A model generated the notes under the pieces. That model saw nothing but the letters and a program-made list of their open reading frames with translations, made no database searches and was not told the origin of the DNA. A program made the translations under genes and the position numbers. Shown here piece after piece: positions 52,045 to 60,625 of a DNA stretch of 64,000 bases. This stretch comes from Pelagibius litoralis (lineage in GTDB: Bacteria > Pseudomonadota > Alphaproteobacteria > Kiloniellales > Kiloniellaceae), in assembly GCF_011683915.1 (NCBI RefSeq), contig NZ_JAAQPH010000021.1:1-64000 (forward strand). Direction: 5' to 3'. The number at the start of each line of letters is the position of its first letter. Position 1 is the first letter of the stretch.

Positions 52045-53443
52045 ACATGACACGCAGATGGGGTTCATCGAAAACCGTCCTTTTGACGAGATCAAGGTAG
52101 GTGATTTTGCCGAACTTGTTCGGACCATCACGGCACAGGATATCGATGCGTTTGCGGTCGTTTCGGGTGATGTGAATCCCGCGCATGTGGATGCGGAATT
52201 TGCCGAAGGGGACATCTTTCACAAGGTGATTGCTCATGGCATGTGGGGCGGCGCGCTGATCTCGAACGTGCTTGGAACGCAGTTGCCCGGGCCGGGGACG
52301 ATCTATTTGGAACAATCACTGAAGTTCCTCAAGCCGGTGGGCATCGGGGATACCGTGACCGTGCGCGTGACGGTGACAAAACGGGATCCCGAGAAGAAGC
52401 GCCTAACGCTCGATTGCCTGTGTAGCAATGGCGACGGCAAACCGGTGATTGCGGGGCAAGCCCATGTAATCGCGCCGAACAAGAAAGTCCGCAGGCCCCG
52501 GATCACGATGCCCGATCTTGTCCTGCACAAGCATGGCGCAATCCATGGCCAGTTACTGGCCCGCGCCCAGACCCATCCCGCGCTGCCGGTGGCCGTTGTG
52601 CATCCCTGCAATGACATCTCGCTTGAAGCGGCAATAAATGCGCATGAGCTTGGCCTGATGGTGCCTATACTGGTGGGCCCCGAGGCTCGGATTAAGGCCG
52701 TGGCCGAACGGGCCGGGCTCGATCTTGCGGGTCTGCGGGTGGTCGACACACCACACAGCCATGCCTCGGCCGAGGAGGCCGTGAAACTGGTGCGCGATAA
52801 ACAGGCGAAGGCACTGATGAAGGGCGCCTTGCATACGGATGAATTAATGGCAGCCGTGGTGCCAAAACAAGGTGGTCTTCGCACAGAACGCCGAATGAGC
52901 CATGTTTATGTGATGGACGTGCCCACCTATCCCAAAACGCTGATCATGACGGATGCCGCTATCAATATCGCGCCGGATTTGAGCACAAAGGCCGATATCG
53001 TCCAGAACGCCATTGATCTGGCGCGCGCCGTTGGTATTGAGACACCGAAGGTAGCGCTGTTGTCAGCGGTCGAAACCATCACTCCGCGTCTGCAATCAAC
53101 GGTCGAAGCCGGAGCGCTGTGCAAAATGGCCGATAGAGGCCAGATCGCGGGTGGAGTGCTAGATGGCCCCTTGGCCTTTGACAACGCGGTTTCCATGGCC
53201 GCTGTGGCGTCCAAGGGTATCAAGTCTGACGTCGCGGGCCAGGCCGATATCCTGGTCGCCCCTGACCTTGAAGCGGGCAATATGATTGCAAAGCAACTAA
53301 TGTATCTTGCCGGCGCTGAGGCGGCGGGCATCGTTTTGGGCGCGCAGGTCCCCATCATTCTCACCAGCCGTGCTGACGGCGATAAAACACGAACCGCCTC
53401 TGCGGCGATTGCGACCCTTTATGCCGAGGCTCGCCGCGTTTGA
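52034..53443 (+). CDS. Bifunctional (R)-enoyl-CoA hydratase (MaoC)-phosphate acyltransferase
   Basis: A 469-residue fusion. Residues about 10-150 form a MaoC/hot-dog hydratase with the catalytic GDVNPAH motif (Asp46, His51). Residues about 165-469 form a phosphate acetyl/butyryltransferase (AVVHPCNDISLEAAINAHEL, then MTDAAINIAPDLSTKADIVQ). The first half hydrates enoyl-CoA to (R)-3-hydroxyacyl-CoA, the PhaC substrate. The second half converts acyl-CoA to acyl phosphate for the kinase that follows. I used the ATG at 52034; a longer frame (51944) lies inside fabI. Confidence 0.9.
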   Translation: MLSEHDTQMGFIENRPFDEIKVGDFAELVRTITAQDIDAFAVVSGDVNPAHVDAEFAEGDIFHKVIAHGMWGGALISNVLGTQLPGPGTIYLEQSLKFLKPVGIGDTVTVRVTVTKRDPEKKRLTLDCLCSNGDGKPVIAGQAHVIAPNKKVRRPRITMPDLVLHKHGAIHGQLLARAQTHPALPVAVVHPCNDISLEAAINAHELGLMVPILVGPEARIKAVAERAGLDLAGLRVVDTPHSHASAEEAVKLVRDKQAKALMKGALHTDELMAAVVPKQGGLRTERRMSHVYVMDVPTYPKTLIMTDAAINIAPDLSTKADIVQNAIDLARAVGIETPKVALLSAVETITPRLQSTVEAGALCKMADRGQIAGGVLDGPLAFDNAVSMAAVASKGIKSDVAGQADILVAPDLEAGNMIAKQLMYLAGAEAAGIVLGAQVPIILTSRADGDKTRTASAAIATLYAEARRV

Positions 53444-54603
53444 GTAGCCTTCTCACACTAAATGCTGGCTCGTCTTCTCTGAAATTTGGGCTTTACCGCG
53501 CCGCACCTGAGCCTGACTTGCTCGCCGATGGCCAGGTTGCGGGCGTTGGCAATACAGCGCAGCTGATCCTGAGGGTCGGTAACAACGCTTCGCAGACCGA
53601 AATCAGCGCAGAAACACAAGCAAGTGCTTTAGCAGAAGTAATGCGCGCTCTTGCGCCACATATGTTCGGTCTTGAAATCACAGGCGTCGGGCACCGTGTT
53701 GTGCACGGTGGCCCGGATTATGCGACCCCCATCGTTTTGACCCCAGAAGTGCAAGACGCACTGGCCTCCTTCATTCCGCTCGCACCGTTGCACCAACCGC
53801 ACAATCTGGCCGGGATCTCCGCCGCGCATCTCGCCTTTCCAGATGCGATTCAGGTCGCCTGTTTCGACACTGCCTTTCACCGTGGACACCCATGGGTCAA
53901 CGACGCCTTCGCCCTACCACGCGCACTTTATACCGAGGGCATCCGCCGCTACGGCTTTCATGGGTTAAGTTACGAATACGTAACCGGGGTGATCGCAACC
54001 GAGTTCCCCGATTTGCAAAAAGGCCGGGTGATCATCGCCCATCTGGGCAATGGAGCCTCGATGTGTGCGATCCGGGACGGCAAGAGCGTCGGGTCGACCA
54101 TGGGGTTCTCGGCGCTGGACGGGCTGCCGATGGGCACCCGCTGCGGGCAGATTGACCCGGGCGTGGTGCTTTATCTGATCGAGCAAAAAAGGATGACGCC
54201 GCATGATGTTTTTCAGCTTCTCTACAAGCAAAGCGGGCTTTTGGGGTTGTCTGATATTTCAGGCGATATGCGGGAATTGCTGGCCTCTGACCAACCCGAA
54301 GCGGCGCAGGCCATTGATTACTATGTCTTCCGTGCCCGCCGGGAGATCGGGGCCTTATCGGCTGTGCTGGGTGGCATCGACGGATTGGTGTTTTGTGGCG
54401 GCATCGGTGAAAACGCGGACGGCATTCGGCGCCGTATCGTTGATGGGTTAGATTATCTTGGCTTACGGATCAACCCGTCTTCGACCCATGGCGATCCGCG
54501 CGACATCGGCACCGGGCCGACCCGTATTCTGGTCGTCCCAACAGACGAAGAACGTGTGATCGCACGCGCGGTGAACCGGGCATTGAACCAAACCAACCGC
54601 TAA
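53440..54603 (+). CDS. ackA: Acetate/propionate-family kinase
   Basis: A 387-residue ASKHA-fold kinase. The N-terminus is SLLTLNAGSSSLKFGLYRAA (Asn8), and RRYGFHGLSYEYV and HLGNGASMCAI are the phosphate and substrate loops. LVFCGGIGENADGIRRRIVD is the adenosine region. It starts at a TTG overlapping the stop of the upstream fusion gene, which is unusual for this family. It converts acyl phosphate and ADP to the acid and ATP, or the reverse. It closes the operon. Confidence 0.92.
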   Translation: MSSLLTLNAGSSSLKFGLYRAAPEPDLLADGQVAGVGNTAQLILRVGNNASQTEISAETQASALAEVMRALAPHMFGLEITGVGHRVVHGGPDYATPIVLTPEVQDALASFIPLAPLHQPHNLAGISAAHLAFPDAIQVACFDTAFHRGHPWVNDAFALPRALYTEGIRRYGFHGLSYEYVTGVIATEFPDLQKGRVIIAHLGNGASMCAIRDGKSVGSTMGFSALDGLPMGTRCGQIDPGVVLYLIEQKRMTPHDVFQLLYKQSGLLGLSDISGDMRELLASDQPEAAQAIDYYVFRARREIGALSAVLGGIDGLVFCGGIGENADGIRRRIVDGLDYLGLRINPSSTHGDPRDIGTGPTRILVVPTDEERVIARAVNRALNQTNR

Positions 54604-54681
54604 AGGCAAAAATGACCGGAGTGCTGCGCGAAAAGAGCACGTCAAAAGAACTGACATCCAACAATTTGAAAGTTCGCAATC

Positions 54682-55320
54682 TCAGACACCCAGTTTCCGC
54701 CACTCAAGCAGTGCAGCTTCACATCTCGGTTTGAACATCTCGCGGCTGTATAGGTGACAGCCGTGATTAAAGTGGTTTAAGAGTGACGCCTGGACCGGGG
54801 CGAATTTCTGAAGGGCCTTCATACCTCGAACTTTTGCGATTGCTTTTTCTCGTCGTCGGAACAGCTGGTCCGAGTTTTCGGCACGGTTATTGAGATAGCA
54901 GGTATATTCCTGACTCGGAGCGTTACCGATCTCTTTCATTGCGGCTTTGTACGAACCAAGACGATCAGTGACGATCTCTCTCGGTCGACCACAACGCTTC
55001 ATCGTTCGTTTCAGGAATTTCAGCGCAGCCATACGGTCTCGGCGCTTGGTCACAAAGACTGCCAGCATCTCGCCTTCATGATCCACAGCGCGCCATAAAG
55101 AGAATGATCTCCGACAAATGCACCGCTTTCTGATCTCGACCGCAAAAATGGGGCCGAAGCGATTCCACCAAAACTACACCGTCTCGTGGCAGATATCGAT
55201 CCCACATTCATGAAGCAGACCTTCAACCTGCCGCAATGACGGTGGGTAACGGACATACATCATCACAGCGAGACGAACGATCTCGGGTGATGTTCTGAAA
55301 TAGCGGAATGGCTTCTTCAC
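54682..55320 (-). pseudogene. IS6-family transposase with an internal deletion
   Basis: Reading from a GTG at 55320, the frame encodes KKPFRYFRTSPEIVRLAVMM, then HECGIDICHETV followed by a TAG. It continues FWWNRFGPIFAVEIRKR. The segment that normally holds the first catalytic Asp (DEVYVK type) is missing: the sequence jumps to SLWRAVDHEGEMLAVFVTKR. The rest reads through EIVTDRLGSYKAAMKEIG to the end. It therefore has a nonsense codon and an internal deletion of about 20-30 residues. Confidence 0.85.
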
Positions 55321-55335
55321 CGATCAACGCTAGGA

Positions 55336-55766
55336 TCAGTGTAAGCGCTCGATACGGTCAAGCTCCTCGGTATCACCCCTTGCGTTGAGCAGCACGGGAT
55401 AGGCGGCGCCCGGTTCGCCGTCGTCGATGCCGAGGAGCTTGACCGTATGCTCCCAGCCGTCACCGAAGTTGTAAGGATAGTGGAGTGTTTTTGCACCGGT
55501 ATCCTCGATGACATCCAAAGCGTTGCCTTGCGCACACTGATGGGGCCGTCGGACCAGCCTGGATCGGGAATACCCCAGACCGCATCGCGGGCGCGGATCT
55601 CCCATAGATGACTATCGGTCCAGCCGAGCGCCGCCTGCAGAGTTAGATGCAGGCGATCCAGGCGGATGCCGAGGGGAATCTCGAGGCGGCGCGCCACCGA
55701 CGGCTCGACGTCGTCAAGTACCACCTTCAGCCGGGCGATGGTCTTGGCAGGTAAGAAACGCCCCAA
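55336..55766 (-). pseudogene. Plasmid pRiA4b ORF-3-like protein, frameshifted
   Basis: The first half reads IARLKVVLDDVEPSVARRLE then RLDRLHLTLQAALGWTDSHL and GISVRK-type residues in one frame. The second half appears in another frame: LDVIEDTGAKTLHYPYNFGD then GWEHTVKLLGIDDGEPGAAY. This is the hallmark of the pRiA4b ORF-3 family (IS-linked, function unknown). A frameshift near 55530 and loss of the C-terminus beside the IS6 remnant make it non-functional. Confidence 0.82.
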
Positions 55767-55782
55767 CTCCTCAGGCGATCCT

Positions 55783-55950
55783 TCAGCCGACTCCCCAGGG
55801 CGCGAAGCGCGGATCCCGCAGCCTGGTGAAAACGTGGTTCACGTCGTAGCGCCGTGCAACCTGGTTGACAGAGACGCCAGATACCCGGGTCTGGGCCCAG
55901 ACCATCCGCTTCTCGTCATCCGTCCAGAACCGCCGCTTGCGCCCCTTCAC
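55783..55950 (-). pseudogene. Remnant of an IS66-type TnpA protein
   Basis: Fifty-five codons from a GTG at 55950 encode VKGRKRRFWTDDEKRMVWAQ, then the helix-turn-helix VSVNQVARRYDVN, and HVFTRLRDPRFAP to a TGA. This matches the IS66 TnpA (transposase accessory) family start. A few codons around the ANLVFKW motif are lost. The rest of the element is absent. Confidence 0.7.
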
Positions 55951-56633
55951 CACCCCAGACTCCGATAGTGTCCATCATCCCTGATCGACACTACCCAACT
56001 CTGGCCCCACCCGTCAGAGCGGGTAGACCGGACGGACACCAAAGAAGAACCTTCAATGGTGATCACCGGCACTTATCGTCGCGGTCGCCAGGGCCACACC
56101 AGCAATAAGCTAATCGTCCTACGTTGTCTCGGCGCGGTTTCGCCGTGCTTGTGCCGGGCTATGCCTGCTGTCTTTTCTTTGTGCCAGCAAGTTTCAGGTG
56201 ACAGAAGGCCCGGCTTTTAACACCAAAACACCCGCTGGTTTTTGACCGGGCGGGCTAGCTTTCGATGATTTGGGTGCGGAGGCTCGCAACCTGCGAGACC
56301 GACATTCGCTTAGAACTCCAAACTGATTGGGGGGCAGAGGCTCGAACCCATCAACAGTTGCAAACCCGGTCGCTTCCAACTTAATTGCCGCGTTGTGCAG
56401 TTTCACTTGCCTTATAAACACAGACTAGATGTTTAGTACCGAGGTGTGATGATATGTTCTCCCGAGATTCCGTAGATGTGGTCAACTCTCGGAATCAGGG
56501 TTTAAGGACTACAGTCTGTTTTTTGAAAGAACTCCCTAACAAAATCAATGGTTGTTGTTCTTGTCATCACTGCTTTGTAACTCAAACCGCAGCAACACGC
56601 ATTCAGCCCAAGACCTATCCAGGTTGCAGGCCG
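55951..56633. other. Gene-free stretch with weak repeats
   Basis: About 680 bases hold no convincing gene. A 75-residue frame at 56194-56421 on the minus strand has no family pattern. A short inverted repeat GATTCCG / CGGAATC occurs around 56468-56501. No tRNA cloverleaf could be built. Confidence 0.4.
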
Positions 56634-58310
56634 CTATAGCATCATCAAAGTGCCCGCCACAGTGAGCAGCACGTTGGCGAAGGCGTAGGTGCCGGCGTAG
56701 CCCAGCGCGGGCATGGAGCTCTTGGCGGCCTGCTGGACCACACCGAGCGCTGGCGTCGACGTCATCGCGCCGGTCAGGGCACCGAGCAATAGCGCCGGGT
56801 TGAGTTTCAGCACGTAGGTCCCGACCAGGAATCCGGTCACCAGCGGCGCCAGCAAGACGATCATGCCACAGAGAATTATTACCGGGCCGACAGACAGTAG
56901 CGCTTCGAGCACGCCTCCGCCCGCCTGCAGTCCGATGTTGACCATGAAGAGCATCAACCCCAACTCCATGATGGCGTAGCGCGCCGCCGGTGGCACCCGC
57001 CCAAAGGTCGGGTTGTGGGAGCGCAAGTAGCCGAACAGGATGCCAGCCAGCAGAAGGCCACCAGCGCTGCCCAGGCCAACGCTTATGTTGCCGACCTTGA
57101 CCTGGATCAGCCCAATCAGGAGGCCAAGCGCAATGCCCGAGGCGAAGGTCACCAGATCAAGTTCCTGCACGTCGCGCTCGATCACGCCGAGCCACTCAGC
57201 CAGCTTGTCGATCTGCTGCGAGTCGCCGACCACGGTCAGCGTGTCGGCGCGCTGAAGCACGGTGCTATCACGCAGTGGCAGATCGATCTGGCTGCGCTGG
57301 ATGCGCGTAACGAAGCAGTTAAAATCCGGTGTCAAACGCAGTTCGCTTAAGGACCGGCCGGCCACTTCGCTACGCGTGACCACGATCTCAGCACTGGTGA
57401 TGTAGGTATCGAGCAGGTCCTTGTCCAAAATACTCGAGGTCAGGTCCGGATCGTCGCGCATCTCCGCGTGCCGTTCGGGCGCGGCCAGGATCGCTATCTT
57501 GTCGCCAGCTTCGACCGTATCGTCCATGCTCAGCTCAATGATCTTCTCGCCACGCTTGACGCGCACAGCGGTGACACGCTGGTCTTCCGTCGCCTCCAAA
57601 TGACGCCGCGTTTTACCGGCGATGCGCCCGCCTTCATTGACTTGATAGCCGCGCACCACCGGCAGGCCCTGCGGTGCCGTCTTCTTATCTTCGCTATAGC
57701 CCTTCTTGCGTGCGTAAGACTGGGCCTGGCCCGTCAGGTCGATACGTAGCAGCATGGGCATCAGCTTGACCGCCAGGATCAGCCCGACCATCCCAAAGAC
57801 ATAGGTGATGGCGTAGCCGACCGAGATGCTTTCCAGCAGCACGTCCGCCGACTCGCCCGGCGGTACGACGGCGACGCCGGTCTCCAGCACGCTCTGAGCG
57901 CCGACCAGGGTTGGGGTGCTGGTCAGCGCACCCGCCAGGATACCGGCGGCCAAGCCGTCGTCCAGGCCGAAGCCGGCGGCCAGCAGCTTGGCGGCGATGA
58001 ACGCCGAGATGGCGACCACCAGCGCCAACCCGATATAGCGCGCGCCGTCTTCCATCAGTACATTGAAAAAGCGTGGACCCGCTTGCAGACCGACCAAATA
58101 GATGAACAACGTGAAGCCGACCGTGCCCAAGAAAGGATGTGGCGCTAGATCGTAGTGGCCGAACAGCAGCGCGATCAGCAACACGCCGCCCGTCGCACCC
58201 AGTTCGAAGCCTTTGATATTGATCTTACCGATCAGGTAGCCGAGCGCGATGACCAGAAATACGGTGAGCGTGGGACTGCTGAGTAACAGGCTGTAGGGAT
58301 CGATTTCCAA
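56634..58310 (-). CDS. AspT/YidE-family antiporter with RCK_C domains
   Basis: A 558-residue membrane protein of the aspartate:alanine exchanger family. It has two homologous membrane blocks; each carries the motif GALTSTPTL (first) or GALTGAMTSTPALG (second). Between them, at about residues 205-375, lie two RCK_C/TrkA_C-type regulatory domains (VTAVRVKRGEKIIELSMDDT, then LTVVGDSQQIDKLAEWLGVI). The family exchanges dicarboxylates or amino acids; YidE and YbjL ligands are unknown. It stands alone between IS debris and an unknown exported protein. Confidence 0.88.
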   Translation of the reverse strand: MEIDPYSLLLSSPTLTVFLVIALGYLIGKINIKGFELGATGGVLLIALLFGHYDLAPHPFLGTVGFTLFIYLVGLQAGPRFFNVLMEDGARYIGLALVVAISAFIAAKLLAAGFGLDDGLAAGILAGALTSTPTLVGAQSVLETGVAVVPPGESADVLLESISVGYAITYVFGMVGLILAVKLMPMLLRIDLTGQAQSYARKKGYSEDKKTAPQGLPVVRGYQVNEGGRIAGKTRRHLEATEDQRVTAVRVKRGEKIIELSMDDTVEAGDKIAILAAPERHAEMRDDPDLTSSILDKDLLDTYITSAEIVVTRSEVAGRSLSELRLTPDFNCFVTRIQRSQIDLPLRDSTVLQRADTLTVVGDSQQIDKLAEWLGVIERDVQELDLVTFASGIALGLLIGLIQVKVGNISVGLGSAGGLLLAGILFGYLRSHNPTFGRVPPAARYAIMELGLMLFMVNIGLQAGGGVLEALLSVGPVIILCGMIVLLAPLVTGFLVGTYVLKLNPALLLGALTGAMTSTPALGVVQQAAKSSMPALGYAGTYAFANVLLTVAGTLMML

Positions 58311-58560
58311 GACGTGCTCCGCATACTGTTGGTAGCAAATGAGGCGGCGAAAGGCTCTAGCGCCGGCTCAGAAGCCCGTCCAGACCCGCGCGGTGCGAAA
58401 CTTCCCGAACCGCAGAGCACTCCAGCACTCACCGTTCGCGACCAATCGTGGAGTTCGACCGGGCATCTCAAGCCGCTCTCCTCTTGGAAAAGGCGCGACA
58501 CGTCGCTGCTGCCCGCCTCTCAGTCCTCAATCGTCTGTCGAACCCGATCAAAGTGCCTCG

Positions 58561-59556
58561 TCATGTCCCCTTCGTGCGTGACTGGCCTACCAAACGGGCC
58601 ACACCGCTGAAAAATCCAGCGATCTGTTCCGTGAATACACGGTTGACACTGAACACCAGCACTCTGTCGCCGGCGGGAAGTGCCAAATCGATCACCTGGA
58701 GCGATTCGTAGGTATGACCTACATAGAATTGGCGCTGAATAGACAGCACAAAGTCTTCGCCGACCTGGATTACCTGATGGATCAGGATAAAGGCTGGCCG
58801 ACCCTCCACAACCCGCTTTACCCAGTAAATCTTGCTGACGATGTCTGGGGCCCGACCTAGCGGGAATTCCTCAACAGCTTGGCGAAGGCCAGGAAAATAA
58901 GTTGCCAAAAAGCCCCTGGACTGTGCCTCGACGGTCCGTAGCTGCTTGGCCGGAGAGAGAGGGGCACCCCCGTGATCATAGGGCTTCATACCGTCGAGCC
59001 CCCGACCTTTGTACGCCAGATAGCGCTCAAAGAGGGTTTCGCGATAGGCAGCATTGACCAATTCAATCGTATTCGGATCGCCTACCTTGAGATCCTTTGC
59101 CACCTCCCTGATGGACGTTATCTCCGATGTTGAAAAGTTAAAGCTATCGTCTGCTTTCACGCGCAGAAGCTTATCAACTTCTTCCTTTTCGGCATCGTTA
59201 TAGACGACCCGCGCAAAATCCTCCTTTGTTCCCGTCGTAACCTCTCCCCAATCCAGAGTAGCTGCATTCAGCGGAATGTTGCTTCCATTCTGCAATGTCG
59301 CCGCAAGTTCCGAGATGGACGTCTTGTTCGGCAGAGCCACGACGGCGAGGAGTTGATCATCTCGACTTCGCTCCACATCCGCAGAGATGATCTGCCCATC
59401 GAGAATCCTCTGCTTATCGGTCTCAGAATACCCCAGGTGTTGAAACAACTCGTCAATGCTGGGCGGCATAGCAGGCGCGCCAGGAACCTCTGTCACACCT
59501 TGCAGCAGTTGAACCGCAATCACAGCGACTGCCAGCCTGAACCTTCCAGCAGACAT
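58561..59556 (-). CDS. Hypothetical exported protein
   Basis: A 331-residue protein with a signal-peptide-like start (MSAGRFRLAVAVIAVQLLQG, then a possible cut near GAPA). The mature part has no motif I recognise. It includes a helical region IDELFQHLGYSETDKQRILD and a later segment GVLVFS-like strands near LALPAGDRVLVFSVNRVFTE. A run RGLDGMKPYDHGGAPLSPAK sits mid-protein. The frame is long and uninterrupted, so it is probably a real gene. It is separated from the antiporter gene by about 250 bases. Confidence 0.7.
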   Translation of the reverse strand: MSAGRFRLAVAVIAVQLLQGVTEVPGAPAMPPSIDELFQHLGYSETDKQRILDGQIISADVERSRDDQLLAVVALPNKTSISELAATLQNGSNIPLNAATLDWGEVTTGTKEDFARVVYNDAEKEEVDKLLRVKADDSFNFSTSEITSIREVAKDLKVGDPNTIELVNAAYRETLFERYLAYKGRGLDGMKPYDHGGAPLSPAKQLRTVEAQSRGFLATYFPGLRQAVEEFPLGRAPDIVSKIYWVKRVVEGRPAFILIHQVIQVGEDFVLSIQRQFYVGHTYESLQVIDLALPAGDRVLVFSVNRVFTEQIAGFFSGVARLVGQSRTKGT

Positions 59557-59841
59557 TGTCTCCTCCTATCGAACGACCGTGGATCCAAAGGTTCGCTCAT
59601 TTTCACCAGGCTCCATGAAGGCTGTTCGCCTACGAACAACTGCGAAGCCGGCAAGAAAGCCGCCTCCCTTGGCCACTTCCGCATCCCCAAAGTGATAACT
59701 ATGCTGACATCCATTTACATCTCAAACGACCGCAGGACGTTACTTGGTCATCAGAGAGGCCAGAACCAGCAGGACACATCCATAGACAATTCACTTGTTG
59801 GAGGGCGTGGCAAAGTGGGGGCGCTATGAGGGAGAGCGGTG

Positions 59842-60224
59842 CTTCCCAAAAGCGACCGTCCGGAACTTACTTCGGCCGGGATCGTTGTGTCTGGCGGCTG
59901 CGGCGTCGGTTCGGAAGAGAGCTTTAGCTTGTTCGAAAACTGACTGACAAGTTGGGTGCTGCGGTCGGTGCCTCGCGTGCTGCTGTGGATTCTGGCTATG
60001 CTCCGAGCGACTGGCAGGTTGACCAGACGGGCAAAGTCGTCGCACCTGACCTCTACATCGCATGCGGAATCTCAGGAGCCAATCAGCACCTGGCTGGTAT
60101 GAACGATTCGAAAATTATCGTTGCGATTAACAAAGACGAAGAAGCGCCGATCTTCCAGATTGCCGATTACGGTCTCGTTGCGGACCTGTTCGATGCTGTG
60201 CCGGAGCTCACGGAGAAGCTTTGA
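59842..60224 (+). pseudogene. etfA: Remnant of electron transfer flavoprotein alpha subunit (C-terminus)
   Basis: The last about 125 residues of EtfA are recognisable. PKSDRPELTSAGIVVSGGCG then [11 protein letters not shown] is read in one frame. After one base is lost near 59938 (a TGA follows at 59941) the rest is read as [20 protein letters not shown] to [17 protein letters not shown] and [18 protein letters not shown]. The N-terminal two thirds is missing. The FAD-binding part [10 protein letters not shown] is kept, but the gene cannot function. Confidence 0.88.
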
Positions 60225-60395
60225 TCTGCGGGGTGTGATCTTTACAAAAGGAGCATTTTTCTAGTTGGAGGGCGGTCACGTAACTGGCAGGCGATGAAGT
60301 GAGGCGCACTGGATCGGTCTAGGGTCTGTATTCAATTAGGGGATTCCGGCTGATCGAAATTTATGATTCAAGTTTTCCGAGGATAGGAGGCTTGG

Positions 60396-60563
60396 ATGGC
60401 AAGGAAGCTGTTTTGGTTGAGTGACGAGGAATGGGCGCGCATTGAGCCTTATCTTCCGCGCGGGCGTCGCGTGGCGCGGTGGATATCTTTGACTACCATC
60501 TCTGAGTGCGCTTTACGCGGCCCGGATTTCTGTCTCATCTTCATTCCTTGGCGGTTACGATGA
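60396..60563 (+). pseudogene. Remnant of an IS5-family transposase N-terminus
   Basis: The start is preceded by AGGAGG and reads MARKLFWLSDEEWARIEPYL then PRGRRVAR. After about 28 codons the family pattern ends and unrelated residues run to a TGA at 60563. It is the 5' stub of an IS5-type orfA. Confidence 0.75.
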
Positions 60564-60625
60564 GCCAGAAATCCTCCTATCTGCAAAACACCCTATCTGT
60601 CCAATAGGCGCTGACGCCGCACAAC

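Noticed and set aside
56194-56421. 75-codon minus-strand frame and a TTCGA-containing segment resembling a tRNA T-loop
   Set aside because: The bases around the loop cannot form a T-stem, and no anticodon or acceptor stem could be found.
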